64,000 nucleotides of DNA from Flavonifractor sp. An100 (GTDB lineage: Bacteria > Bacillota > Clostridia > Oscillospirales > Oscillospiraceae), in contig NZ_NFMA01000015.1 of assembly GCF_002161175.1 (NCBI RefSeq), positions 1 through 64,000 on the forward strand. The letters run 5' to 3'. The position numbers and the translations under genes were made by a program. The notes beneath the pieces are model-generated. The model was not told where the DNA came from. It did not search any database and saw only the letters and a list, made by a program, of their open reading frames with translations. Numbering within the stretch: the first letter of the stretch is position 1; every line of letters starts with the position of its first letter. Below, in pieces: positions 25,260 to 32,697 of this stretch.

Positions 25260-25610
25260 ATGGAGGAGGAGATCCTGGAGCTGTGCCGGGCCATGGGGGC
25301 CGGGGCGGATCAGGAGGCGCTGCTGCGCCCCCTGATCCGGGCGGTGACCGACGCTCTCACTGGGCGTCTGCGCACCGGCATCACACCGGAGGACTGCGGC
25401 AGCGCCTTCCCTCTGGCTGCCGCCATGGTGGCTATGGACGGCCTGAACTACGCCTGCGGCGGCGGAGGGATGACCTCCTTTACCGCAGGGGAGGTGTCTA
25501 TCCGGACAGAGAGCGGATTTGCCAAGGATTCCCGCACCGCCCAGGCCGAGCGGCTCATGGCCCCCTGGCTGGGAGAGACGGGCTTCGCCTTTCAGGGGGT
25601 GAGGGGATGA
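25260..25610 (+). CDS. Head-tail connector protein (putative)
   Basis: Protein of 116 aa, mostly helical, MEEEILELCRAMGAGADQEA..., with a conserved-looking DCGSAFPLAAAMVAMDGLNY segment. Starts two bases after the capsid stop codon; its stop overlaps the next start. Adaptor proteins that dock on the portal are encoded here in PBSX-type clusters (xkdG-xkdH interval). I do not recognise a named family with certainty. Confidence 0.7.
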   Translation: MEEEILELCRAMGAGADQEALLRPLIRAVTDALTGRLRTGITPEDCGSAFPLAAAMVAMDGLNYACGGGGMTSFTAGEVSIRTESGFAKDSRTAQAERLMAPWLGETGFAFQGVRG

Positions 25611-25930
25611 TGGACGGGGAGTGGCAGGCCATTTTGACTCGTTACGGCCGGGATGTGACCCTGTATTCCCCTCAATACCCGGAGGGAACTACCCTCCGGG
25701 CCATGGTGCAGCCGGTGCTGGAGCGTACCGGGGAGCAACAGGTCCCCTCCCCCCTGGGCATGCGGCGGGAGGACCGCTTTTTGTATTTGGGCCCCAAGGA
25801 GGCGGCCCTTCAGGCCGGGGAGAGCCAGGTGGTTTGTCAGGACGGAACATACGAGGTCCAGAGCGCTCACCTGGTGGGGGACCACCACTGGTGGGCCATT
25901 CTGCGGCCCAGGGATAAGGAGAGCCTATGA
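25607..25930 (+). CDS. Head-closure/neck protein (putative, XkdH-like position)
   Basis: Predicted 107-aa protein (MMDGEWQAILTRYGRDVTLY...), beta-rich, with VQPVLERTGEQQVPSPLGMR and a Trp-rich C-terminus VGDHHWWAILRPRDKESL. ATG 25607 overlaps the upstream stop (ATGA) and its own stop overlaps the next start. Location and fold type fit the stopper that closes the filled head. Confidence 0.65.
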   Translation: MMDGEWQAILTRYGRDVTLYSPQYPEGTTLRAMVQPVLERTGEQQVPSPLGMRREDRFLYLGPKEAALQAGESQVVCQDGTYEVQSAHLVGDHHWWAILRPRDKESL

Positions 25931-26430
25931 ACACGGGATTGCAGGCCATCCGGGAGCGGATGGCGGAGTATCTGAACAGCTGTGGGGTCCGTGCCGTCAC
26001 GGCCTGGCCCGGGGAGACGCGCAGCCGCCTGGAGGAACCGGTGGTGGTGGTGTCTCTTCGAGGATGCAAGGCGGGGCCTGCCGGGTTCCAGGACTACCTG
26101 GGAGAGCGGTATAACCAGGAGACAGGTATGTGGGAGGAGCTCTACGGGCGGAAAGCGGAGATCACCTTCGGACTGGACCTGTATGACGGCCGGGACGGGG
26201 ACGGGGCACGGCTTCAAACCTCCTTTGACGCCCTCTCCCAGGCTCTGACCCAGGGTGGACCGGAGGGGCTGGCTCTGGTGGAGTTCTCCTGCGGGGAGAC
26301 GGATTACGACCCGTCCGCACGCCTGCTGCGGCGTAAGGCGGAGGCGGTGTGCCAGGCCTGCCTCTACGCGGTGGCCCAGGAGGGCGGACTGTTTACAGAC
26401 TTTACATTGAGAGGGGAAATGAAGGGATGA
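25927..26430 (+). CDS. Tail-terminator/neck protein (putative, XkdJ-like position)
   Basis: Protein of 167 aa (MNTGLQAIRERMAEYLNSCG...). Contains VTAWPGETRSRLEEPVVVVS and KAEITFGLDLYDGRDGDGAR, reminiscent of tail-completion proteins that cap the tube and meet the sheath. Coupled to both neighbours by ATGA overlaps. The family is inferred from position. Confidence 0.65.
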   Translation: MNTGLQAIRERMAEYLNSCGVRAVTAWPGETRSRLEEPVVVVSLRGCKAGPAGFQDYLGERYNQETGMWEELYGRKAEITFGLDLYDGRDGDGARLQTSFDALSQALTQGGPEGLALVEFSCGETDYDPSARLLRRKAEAVCQACLYAVAQEGGLFTDFTLRGEMKG

Positions 26431-27485
26431 GCATAACGGTACATCAGCGTCCGGGGGTTTACTCCTCCTACGACGCCTCCTCGGTGGTCAGCGGCAGCGG
26501 CAGCGGCCGGCTGGTGGGTCTGGTGGCGGTAAATACCCAGAGCGAGGCCGGGGTGCCCCAGACCATCACCAGCTACGACAAGGCGGTGACCGCCTTCGGC
26601 TCCACCGGAGATGAGGACATGGCGGAACTCATTCGTCTGGCCCTGAAAAACGGGGCCAGCGGGGTGGTGGCCGTCCCCATTGCCAGTGAGGACGGCTACC
26701 AGGCGGCCTTTGACACCCTGGCGGAGGTGGAGGACCTGGCGGTGGTGATTTGTGACAGTACCGACCAGACCGTACAGCAGAAGCAGAGGGACAGTGTGGT
26801 ACAGGCCTCCCAGACTCGCCGAGAGCGGCTGGCCGTGGTGGCTGGAGGGACCGCAGAAGAGGTGGAGGCCCTTATTGCCCGGGCCAAGGAGCTCAACTCC
26901 GAGCGGGTGGTACTGGTGGCCCCCGGGGCGGTGGACCGGGAGGGAGAGGCCATCTCCGGCCTGGCTGTGGCCGCCGCTGTGGCGGGGGTGCTGGCCGGGG
27001 GCGGTGACCCCGCCCTGCCTCTGGGAGGCGCGGAGCTTGTGGGCCTGTACGGCCTGGATGGACGCTACGGAGACGGGGATCTGGACCTGTTGATCCTGGG
27101 GGGCGTCACCCCTGTGGAGAGCGTGGGGGGCGTAGTGAGCGTGGTCCGGGGGATCACCACCCGCACCACCACCGGTGAGGCGGCGGACAGCACCTGGCGG
27201 GAGCTGGCCACCATCCGCATTGTGGATGACGTCATCCCCAGCCTGCGTTCTGCTCTGCGCAGCAAATTCCGCCGGGCCAAGAATACCCCCCAGAGCCGTA
27301 GCGCCATCCGGGCCCAGGTGGTGCTGGAGCTGGAAAACAAGCTGGAGCGGGAGATCATCACCGGGTATGAAAATGTGTCGGTGGCTGCCGACAGCGAGGA
27401 CCCCACCCGGTGCCTGGTGGAGTTCTCCTTCACGGTGGCCCACGGTCTGAACCAGATCTGGCTCAGCGCCCATATTACGGTATAA
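26427..27485 (+). CDS. Contractile tail sheath protein (XkdK-like, short)
   Basis: Sheath subunit of 352 aa that polymerises around the tube and contracts on triggering. N-terminus MSITVHQRPGVYSSYDASS and GLVAVNTQSEAGVPQTITSY are typical of sheath openings, with an alpha/beta middle domain. The C-terminal conserved domain contains LATIRIVDDVIPSLRSALRS KF and ends HGLNQIWLSAHITV, as in sheath proteins, where the last strand links to the neighbouring subunit. At 352 aa it is shorter than the XkdK/PBSX sheath (about 460 aa), lacking much of an insertion domain. A 188-bp gap holding the structured repeat follows, unlike every other junction. Confidence 0.92.
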   Translation: MSITVHQRPGVYSSYDASSVVSGSGSGRLVGLVAVNTQSEAGVPQTITSYDKAVTAFGSTGDEDMAELIRLALKNGASGVVAVPIASEDGYQAAFDTLAEVEDLAVVICDSTDQTVQQKQRDSVVQASQTRRERLAVVAGGTAEEVEALIARAKELNSERVVLVAPGAVDREGEAISGLAVAAAVAGVLAGGGDPALPLGGAELVGLYGLDGRYGDGDLDLLILGGVTPVESVGGVVSVVRGITTRTTTGEAADSTWRELATIRIVDDVIPSLRSALRSKFRRAKNTPQSRSAIRAQVVLELENKLEREIITGYENVSVAADSEDPTRCLVEFSFTVAHGLNQIWLSAHITV

Positions 27486-27615
27486 GCGCCGAATCCCCGA
27501 ACAGGGGAGCTAAGCCCGGAGCGGAGGCCGGCAAACCAGTGGGGGCCGAGGCCCACACGTTTGGCGGCGCAGACGCAGGGGTTAGCGACCCGGCTGTGAG
27601 GGGACTGAGGCGTGA
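27486..27615 (+). repeat. Structured dispersed repeat, copy A (inside the phage operon)
   Basis: A 130-bp element starting GCGCCGAATCCCC directly after the sheath TAA and ending GACTGAGGCGTGA. It is about 80 percent identical by eye to 44979-45109. Predicted stems: CCCC/GGGG near the start, a long central stem GCCGGCAAAC/GTTTGGCGGC with a GTGGG/CCCAC tip, and GGGTTAGCGACCC. It interrupts an otherwise gap-free operon. Function unknown; a mobile miniature element or a structured RNA are both possible. Confidence 0.85.
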
Positions 27616-27620
27616 GAAAA

Positions 27621-27644
27621 GCGCCGAATGCCCCAACAGGGGAG
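27621..27644 (+). repeat. Partial third copy of the structured repeat
   Basis: The first 24 bases of the repeat (GCGCCGAAT, then CCCC, then AACAGGGGAG) recur six bases after copy A and stop there. This suggests tandem insertion followed by deletion, or a shared end sequence. Confidence 0.7.
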
Positions 27645-27673
27645 TTTGCGTTTGAAGATAAGGAGGTCGAAAC

Positions 27674-28063
27674 ATGAGCATTGCAGGGTTCCCAACCAGC
27701 AGTGATATTTATTTGGAGGTGGACGGCACCAGGGTGGCTGTGGTTCAGAGCTACACCGCCAAGGCCACCAAGTCCAGTACGGCGGTGGAGGCCTTTGGGG
27801 AGTCGGAGCCTGTGGCTACCATCCCCGGTCAGGCCACCCATGTGCTGGAGCTGACCCGGCTGTATGCCACCGACGAGGCCATTCAGGACGGCATTGACTT
27901 CTATTCCCTGTCCGGCTTCTCCCTGGTCATCTGCAAGCCGGACCGGAAGATCATCTACTCCGACTGCCAGTGGAGCTCTATCCAGGAGAACGCCACCCTG
28001 GGCAGCATGGTGCTGGAGAAGGTCACTCTGGTGGCCTCCCGCCGCATCGAGACGGAGGTGTAA
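27674..28063 (+). CDS. Tail tube protein (XkdM-like)
   Basis: Predicted 129-aa inner tube subunit. MSIAGFPTSSDIYLEVDGTR, then HVLELTRLYATDEAIQDGID FYSL and a C-terminal strand pair SMVLEKVTLVASRRIETEV match the XkdM/FII-type core tail proteins of contractile tails, including length. Preceded by AAGGAGGTCGAAAC. Sheath followed by tube is the standard order. Confidence 0.9.
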   Translation: MSIAGFPTSSDIYLEVDGTRVAVVQSYTAKATKSSTAVEAFGESEPVATIPGQATHVLELTRLYATDEAIQDGIDFYSLSGFSLVICKPDRKIIYSDCQWSSIQENATLGSMVLEKVTLVASRRIETEV

Positions 28064-28068
28064 GGGCC

Positions 28069-28452
28069 ATGGAGGGGTCCATTTTGGCCCAGCGGGACCG
28101 GATCGCCCTGCCCAATGGCATGGAGCTGCGTCTGCTCTCCGCCCTGGAGGTCCTCCAGGCCCGCCGGGAGGCGGGAGAGCTGGCGGGAGAGGAGCGGGAA
28201 CGGGCCCTATGCTCCAACGCCTGTCTGCTGGCCCGGGCACTGGAACATGGGGAGGACCACACCCCGGTATTTGAAAGCGGCCAGGCGGTGCTGGCCGGGC
28301 TGACGGTGGAGGAGATCGCCGCCCTGGCCCGGCGCTGGTCCCAGTTGCGCCGGGAGAGCGACCCCGGGCTGGGGCTGGACAAAGAGGAGCTGGAGGAAGT
28401 AAAAAAAAACTCCGTTCCGACCCCAATGACCGGCTGCGGTGGCGGGTGCTGA
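28069..28452 (+). CDS. Tail assembly chaperone, short form (XkdN-like, zero-frame product)
   Basis: Predicted 127-aa protein from ATG 28069, five bases after the tube stop. LAQRDRIALPNGMELRLLSA and VLAGLTVEEIAALARRWSQL resemble XkdN-type chaperones that guide tape-measure and tube assembly. The frame contains A-AAA-AAC at 28404-28410; ribosomes that slip back one base there make the longer product ending at 28706. Without slippage, translation stops at 28452 after a Gly/Cys tail (TGCGGGC). Confidence 0.85.
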   Translation: MEGSILAQRDRIALPNGMELRLLSALEVLQARREAGELAGEERERALCSNACLLARALEHGEDHTPVFESGQAVLAGLTVEEIAALARRWSQLRRESDPGLGLDKEELEEVKKNSVPTPMTGCGGGC

Positions 28453-28706
28453 GGGACTTCGGGGCCCTGCCCACCGAGGCCCGGGCCCGGGAAATGAAGG
28501 ACCGGGACTACCTGTGGTGCCTGGTCCACCAGCTGCTGGACCGGGAGGAGGAGCTCAGCCGCCTGTGCCCCGACTGCCGGGCCCGGGCGGAGGAGCGTCA
28601 CTGCCCCGTTTGCGGCCGGGCGGCGGAGGATTGGGGCGAGGGAGAAGTCAATCCGGCCTTTGACCAGAGCCGGTTTGAACAGTTGAAAGGGGGCGGCGGA
28701 GGATGA
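28069..28706 (+). CDS. Tail assembly chaperone, frameshifted long form (join 28069-28410, 28410-28706)
   Basis: Fusion product of about 212 aa: 114 residues in the zero frame, then 98 residues in the -1 frame (LRSDPNDRLRWRVLRDFGAL ... FEQLKGGGGG). The C-terminal part has two Cys pairs, CPDC and CPVC, 12 residues apart, a probable zinc ribbon. The -1 frame stop overlaps the next start codon (ATGA at 28703), which supports its being translated. A separate start at GTG 28446 is possible but has no clear ribosome site. Confidence 0.8.
28404..28410 (+). promoter_or_regulatory. Programmed -1 ribosomal frameshift site in the tail chaperone gene
   Basis: The zero-frame codons AAA AAA AAC (28402-28410) contain the slippery heptamer A AAA AAC. 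The -1 frame is open from 28401 to the stop at 28706, passing through LRSDPNDRLRWRVLRDFGAL. Conserved -1 slippage at this gene pair is known for many phage tails (lambda G-GT type). Confidence 0.85.
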
Positions 28707-29320
28707 CCGACTACCTGGAGGAGCAGGAGGAGCAGGCCCAGGCTCTGGAGGAGAACCTGGCGCGGCTGGAGGAGGCTCTGGTGGCTCTGGGGCCGGGTGC
28801 CTCGAAGAAGGCAGCAGGGGTGGCGGAAGAGTCTGCCGCCCCGGCTTTTCTGCCTGGGAGTCAGATAGCCGCGGAGACAGAGACGGCCCTCATCCGGGCC
28901 CGAGATTGGGAAAAGGAAGAGGAGGGGGAGAACCGGACCTCTTTCGAAAGGGGGGAGGAGAGTTCTCCCCTGCTGGAGCAGGCCGAGGCTTTGGAGGCGG
29001 CTCTGGCGGGCCTGGACATTCTGCGGGCAGGGACAGGTGAGGGAAGTGCCCTCGTGGGACCCTGGCGGGGAGCGGCCATGGGCCGGGAGGAGGCCTTGAT
29101 GCAGAGAGGGTCCCGCCAGCAGGAGAAATGGCCCGATCGTCTGCTGCCTAGGAGCGGTGCCGCCGACCTCAAGGACCTGGGCTTGGGCGGGGAGACACGT
29201 CCGGGAAGTCCCCGGTCCGGGGCGGCGGCCTGGGACGGGGAGACCGAGGAGGCCCGGCGGATGGACCGGATCTTCCGCCGGGACAGCCGCCGCTATGATG
29301 GCGGCTTTTTCCTGTACTGA
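28703..29320 (+). CDS. Short coiled-coil protein in the tape-measure position
   Basis: Predicted 205-aa, Glu/Ala-rich protein. Residues 1-35 (EEQEEQAQALEENLARLEEA) form a likely coiled coil; the middle is low complexity, and the C-terminus EEARRMDRIFRRDSRRYDGG FFLY is compact and basic. In PBSX-type clusters the tape measure, usually several hundred to more than 1,000 residues, lies exactly here, between the chaperone and the LysM protein. No such gene exists in this cluster. The protein could be a very short tape measure, a replacement, or an accessory protein left after tape-measure loss. Function not recognised. Confidence 0.75.
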   Translation: MTDYLEEQEEQAQALEENLARLEEALVALGPGASKKAAGVAEESAAPAFLPGSQIAAETETALIRARDWEKEEEGENRTSFERGEESSPLLEQAEALEAALAGLDILRAGTGEGSALVGPWRGAAMGREEALMQRGSRQQEKWPDRLLPRSGAADLKDLGLGGETRPGSPRSGAAAWDGETEEARRMDRIFRRDSRRYDGGFFLY

Positions 29321-29332
29321 GGAGGGATTTTC

Positions 29333-29911
29333 GTGGATTTGTCACCCATGCGCTATAAAACCTACACTTGGCCCCACAACCCAAGGGTCTACTCCATCGA
29401 CTATGAGCGGAAGATGGCCCTGCATAAGACCCCCTTCGGCCTGTTCCATCTCCAGGACCTGGGCCGGACCAACCGGATTATGGAGGGAGAGGGGGAGTTT
29501 GTGGGGGAGGGGGCCTATGCCCAGTTCGGGCAACTGGCCAACGTGTTCTATGACAGTGGCCCCGGGCTGCTGGTCCACCCCCTGTGGCAGGCAGCCAACG
29601 CCTACTTTGTCTCCCTACGTCTGGAGCAGGAGCCTCGGCCCGACTATGTACGTTACTCCTTCTCCTTCTGGGAGGACGACAGCTGGTACACCGGCCTTGC
29701 CGTATCGGTGACCCAGGGGGCGGGAGCGAGTGAACCGGAGCAAGATAGCTCTACTGCCATCCAGCCGGTGTACCACCGGGTGGTGAAGGGAGATACCCTC
29801 TGGGCCATCGCCAACACCTACGGCATTGGGCTCAGCGAGCTTATCGCCCTCAACCCCCAGATCAAAAACCCCAACCTCATCCATGTGGGAGACGAGGTGA
29901 GAGTGCGGTGA
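29333..29911 (+). CDS. LysM-containing tail protein (XkdP-like)
   Basis: Predicted 192-aa protein from GTG 29333 after GGAGGG. The N-terminal ~130 residues (RYKTYTWPHNPRVYSIDYER) match the XkdP-type domain, and residues ~144-191 form a LysM repeat, YHRVVKGDTLWAIANTYGIG ... NPNLIHVGDEVRVR, for binding peptidoglycan or stabilising the hub. Its stop overlaps the next start by GTGA. Confidence 0.92.
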   Translation: MDLSPMRYKTYTWPHNPRVYSIDYERKMALHKTPFGLFHLQDLGRTNRIMEGEGEFVGEGAYAQFGQLANVFYDSGPGLLVHPLWQAANAYFVSLRLEQEPRPDYVRYSFSFWEDDSWYTGLAVSVTQGAGASEPEQDSSTAIQPVYHRVVKGDTLWAIANTYGIGLSELIALNPQIKNPNLIHVGDEVRVR

Positions 29912-30858
29912 GAGGCTATGTGACCGACGGGGCGGGAGGCCGCTGGCTACTCCCGGAGGCGGTGGCCTGGCGGCTGGAATATACCGCCGGAGTGCCCTGC
30001 GACAGCTTTTGGATCCGCTGTCCCTGGAGCCGGGAGAACACCGCCAACCCCGCCGCCTGGGTGCGGTTTGAAGCCCAGCAGGAGGGGGAGAGGGTGTTCA
30101 CCGGGGTGGTGGATGAGTGCCAGGTGTCCCAGAACGAAGGGGGCGGGCTGCTGGAGGTGTCCGGCCGGGGAATGGCCGCTTTGCTTCTGGACAACGAGGC
30201 CCTGGGCCAGGACTACGGCACCGCCACCCTGGAGGATATTTTGCGGGACCACGTGGAGCCCTACGGCATTGCCGCCGCCCCGGGGGCCAGCCTGCCCGCC
30301 GTCAGCCCCTTTTCGGTGTCCACCGGCAGCAGCGAGTGGTCGGTGGTCTACGAATTTGCCCGCTATTACGGAGGAATTGCACCCCGCTTTGACCGGGAGG
30401 GCCGCCTGGTCCTCACCGGCTGGCCGGCGGGGGAGGAGAAGCTGCTGGGGGACGGAGCGCCGGTGACCGAGCTGGTGTGCCGGGACCGGCGGTATGGGGT
30501 TCTGTCCCAGGTGCTGGTGCGGGACCGGTACAGCGGCAGTGTCCAGACAGAAGAAAACGAGAGCTTTGCCGCCTCGGGGGGACGGGCCCGGCGGGTGCTG
30601 ACTATGCCCGGGCGGAGCAACTATAAGGCCATGCGCTATACGGGCCAGTTCCAGCTGGACAAATCCGCTTCCGAGCTGGAGCGGCTGGAGGTACAGATCG
30701 CCCAGCCATTCTGCGCCTGGCCGGGGGAGCTGGTGCGCATCCAGCGCAGCGGCTGGGAGCGCAATGGCTTGTTCCGGGTGGTCCAGACCACAGTGGGACT
30801 GGACACCTCGGGGGAGTGGACCCGGCTGGAGCTGGCCAGGCCGGACTTTGTGGTGTGA
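29908..30858 (+). CDS. Baseplate hub protein (XkdQ-like, phage late control gene D family)
   Basis: Predicted 316-aa protein, GTG 29908. GVPCDSFWIRCPWSRENTAN, FTGVVDECQVSQNEGGGLLE VSGRGMAALLLDNEA and PFCAWPGELVRIQRSGWERN resemble the XkdQ/gp27-type hub at the centre of contractile baseplates. Coupled to the LysM gene by overlap and four bases or so from the next gene. Confidence 0.88.
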   Translation: MRGYVTDGAGGRWLLPEAVAWRLEYTAGVPCDSFWIRCPWSRENTANPAAWVRFEAQQEGERVFTGVVDECQVSQNEGGGLLEVSGRGMAALLLDNEALGQDYGTATLEDILRDHVEPYGIAAAPGASLPAVSPFSVSTGSSEWSVVYEFARYYGGIAPRFDREGRLVLTGWPAGEEKLLGDGAPVTELVCRDRRYGVLSQVLVRDRYSGSVQTEENESFAASGGRARRVLTMPGRSNYKAMRYTGQFQLDKSASELERLEVQIAQPFCAWPGELVRIQRSGWERNGLFRVVQTTVGLDTSGEWTRLELARPDFVV

Positions 30859-30870
30859 GAGGTGAGGGAG

Positions 30871-31272
30871 ATGTGGAGCGGACAACAGGGCAGGCTGCTT
30901 CCGGTGGAAGAGCCGGGGGCGGAGCTGGGAGAGGTGACCCTGGGCGGAGACCCCGCCGGGGTAGTCCTGGGGGGAGAGCGCAGGAGCATCCCTGTCTATG
31001 GTCCCGGCGGTTACGCCTGGCGCCCCTCGGTGGGTGACCAGGTGTTGGTGCTCAAGGCGGGAGCAGAGCGGGAGTCTCCCTGCATCGTAGGACGGGTACA
31101 GGGAGACCTGAATCTGGGGCCGGGAGAGACAGCGGTGTCGGGAGGAGACAGCGCGGTTTATCTGAAAACAGGACAACTGGACCTACGGGGGAACGTGACC
31201 ATTAACGGAGTGGGGCTGGTAGATCTGATTGCGGCAGTGGTAGCGGAAATTTTAAGCAATCTGGAGGTGTGA
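30871..31272 (+). CDS. Baseplate spike/OB-fold protein (XkdR-like)
   Basis: Predicted 133-aa protein. ATG 30871 has GAGGTGA five bases upstream; a GTG at 30862 is an alternative. The OB-fold region RSIPVYGPGGYAWRPSVGDQ VLVLKAG is followed by a beta-helix-like stretch TAVSGGDSAVYLKTGQLDLR GNVTING, as in gpV-type spikes. Overlaps the next gene by GTGA. Confidence 0.82.
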   Translation: MWSGQQGRLLPVEEPGAELGEVTLGGDPAGVVLGGERRSIPVYGPGGYAWRPSVGDQVLVLKAGAERESPCIVGRVQGDLNLGPGETAVSGGDSAVYLKTGQLDLRGNVTINGVGLVDLIAAVVAEILSNLEV

Positions 31273-31628
31273 GCGTGGAACTGAAGCTGGTCAATGGGGA
31301 TTACGTCCCCGACGGGACGGGGGGCATGTGCCGCCTGTCGGGGGCGGAGGAGGTGTTGGGCCGGGTGCTGTTCCGGCTCACCGCCCGGCGGGGCGGCCTG
31401 CCCTTTCTGCCCAATCTGGGCAGCCGGCTGCGCCTGGTGCTGCGGGAGAAGCCCTCGGCCCGCCAGGCTTTGGCCGCCCAGTATGTGACGGAGGCCCTGA
31501 AGGAGGAGCCCGACCTGCGGGTCACCGGGGTGGAGCTGTTTGGGGAGGACCCAGGACAGCTCACTGCCTACCTGGAGTGGCAGGGGGAGCCCCTGTCAGT
31601 GACAGTGGAGCTGGGACGGTTGGGCTGA
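31269..31628 (+). CDS. Baseplate wedge protein, T4 gp25/XkdS-like
   Basis: Predicted 119-aa protein with the gp25-like pattern LGRVLFRLTARRGGLPFLPN LGSRL and a C-terminal beta sheet LTAYLEWQGEPLSVTVELGRL. GTG 31269 overlaps the preceding stop. These proteins start sheath assembly at the baseplate. Confidence 0.87.
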   Translation: MSVELKLVNGDYVPDGTGGMCRLSGAEEVLGRVLFRLTARRGGLPFLPNLGSRLRLVLREKPSARQALAAQYVTEALKEEPDLRVTGVELFGEDPGQLTAYLEWQGEPLSVTVELGRLG

Positions 31629-31641
31629 GGGAGGACGAGAG

Positions 31642-32697
31642 ATGAAAGAGCTAGAGGAAATTTATCAGGAGATGCAGGCCTGTTTTGCTCAACGAACGGG
31701 CCTGGAGATGGGGGAGGGCTGTGATCTAGCCGCCCGGCTGTATGCCCTGGCCGCCCAGGTATATGCTCTCTATGCCCAGGCCGACTGGGTGGCCCGGCAG
31801 GCCTTTCCCCAGACGGCGGAAGGGGAGTATCTGGACCGCCACGCCCAGCTGCGGGGGCTGGAGCGTAAGCAGGCAGTCTATGCCCAGGGAGTAGTGCGCT
31901 TCTCCACCGGGGAGACCTCTGACTACGACCGGGAGATCCCCCAGGGCACGGTGTGCATGACGGCGGGGCTCATCCGCTTCGCCACCACCCAGCCCGCCCG
32001 ACTGCTGGCCGGAACTCTGTCTGTGGACGTCCCCGTCCAGGCCCTGGAGGCGGGTGCTGCGGGCAACGTTGCGGCGGAGACCATCGTAGCCATGGCGGTG
32101 GCGCCCACGGGGATATCCGCCTGTACCAATCCCCAGCCCTGTACGGGGGGCGGAGACCAGGAGGGGGATGAGGAGCTGCGGCAGCGAATTTTGGAGAGCT
32201 TCCAGCGCCTACCCAACGGGGCCAACGCCGCCTACTATGAGCAGCAGGCCATGTCCTTCGACTCCGTGGCGGCGGCCCAGGTGGTGCCCCGGCCCCGGGG
32301 TACGGGGACGGTGGATGTGATCGTCGCCACCTTGAACGGAACACCGGAGGAGGAGCTGCTGGAGGAACTAACCGCTTACTTCCAGGCCCGCCGGGAGATC
32401 GCGGTGGATGTGGCGGTAAAGGGGCCGGAGACCAAGACGGTGGACCTGTCGGTTCAGATCGCCGTGGAGGGCGGCCGGGATTTGGAGACCGTGTCCGCCC
32501 AGGTGAAGCAAACGCTGGAAACCTGGTTCACCGGCAAGCTGTTGGGCCGGGGGGTGCTGCGGGCGGAAATCGGGAACCTGGTTTACTCCTGTGATGGGGT
32601 GGCCAACTATGTCCTCACCGCTCCCGCCGCCGACGTGGCCGCCCAGACGGGGGTGCTCCCGGTGCTGGGCAGCCTGAGCGTGGGAGGGATGGCATGA
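31642..32697 (+). CDS. Baseplate J-like protein (XkdT-like)
   Basis: Wedge protein of 351 aa. ADWVARQAFPQTAEGEYLDR HAQLRGLERK at the N-terminus, VDVPVQALEAGAAGNVAAET in the middle, and GDQEGDEELRQRILESFQRLPNGAN are hallmark Baseplate_J segments. It overlaps the following gene by ATGA. Confidence 0.94.
   Translation: MKELEEIYQEMQACFAQRTGLEMGEGCDLAARLYALAAQVYALYAQADWVARQAFPQTAEGEYLDRHAQLRGLERKQAVYAQGVVRFSTGETSDYDREIPQGTVCMTAGLIRFATTQPARLLAGTLSVDVPVQALEAGAAGNVAAETIVAMAVAPTGISACTNPQPCTGGGDQEGDEELRQRILESFQRLPNGANAAYYEQQAMSFDSVAAAQVVPRPRGTGTVDVIVATLNGTPEEELLEELTAYFQARREIAVDVAVKGPETKTVDLSVQIAVEGGRDLETVSAQVKQTLETWFTGKLLGRGVLRAEIGNLVYSCDGVANYVLTAPAADVAAQTGVLPVLGSLSVGGMA

Noticed and set aside
28446-28706. 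Separate gene starting at GTG 28446
   Set aside because: No ribosome site precedes it and a canonical slippery heptamer lies just upstream in the correct frame; frameshifting explains it better.
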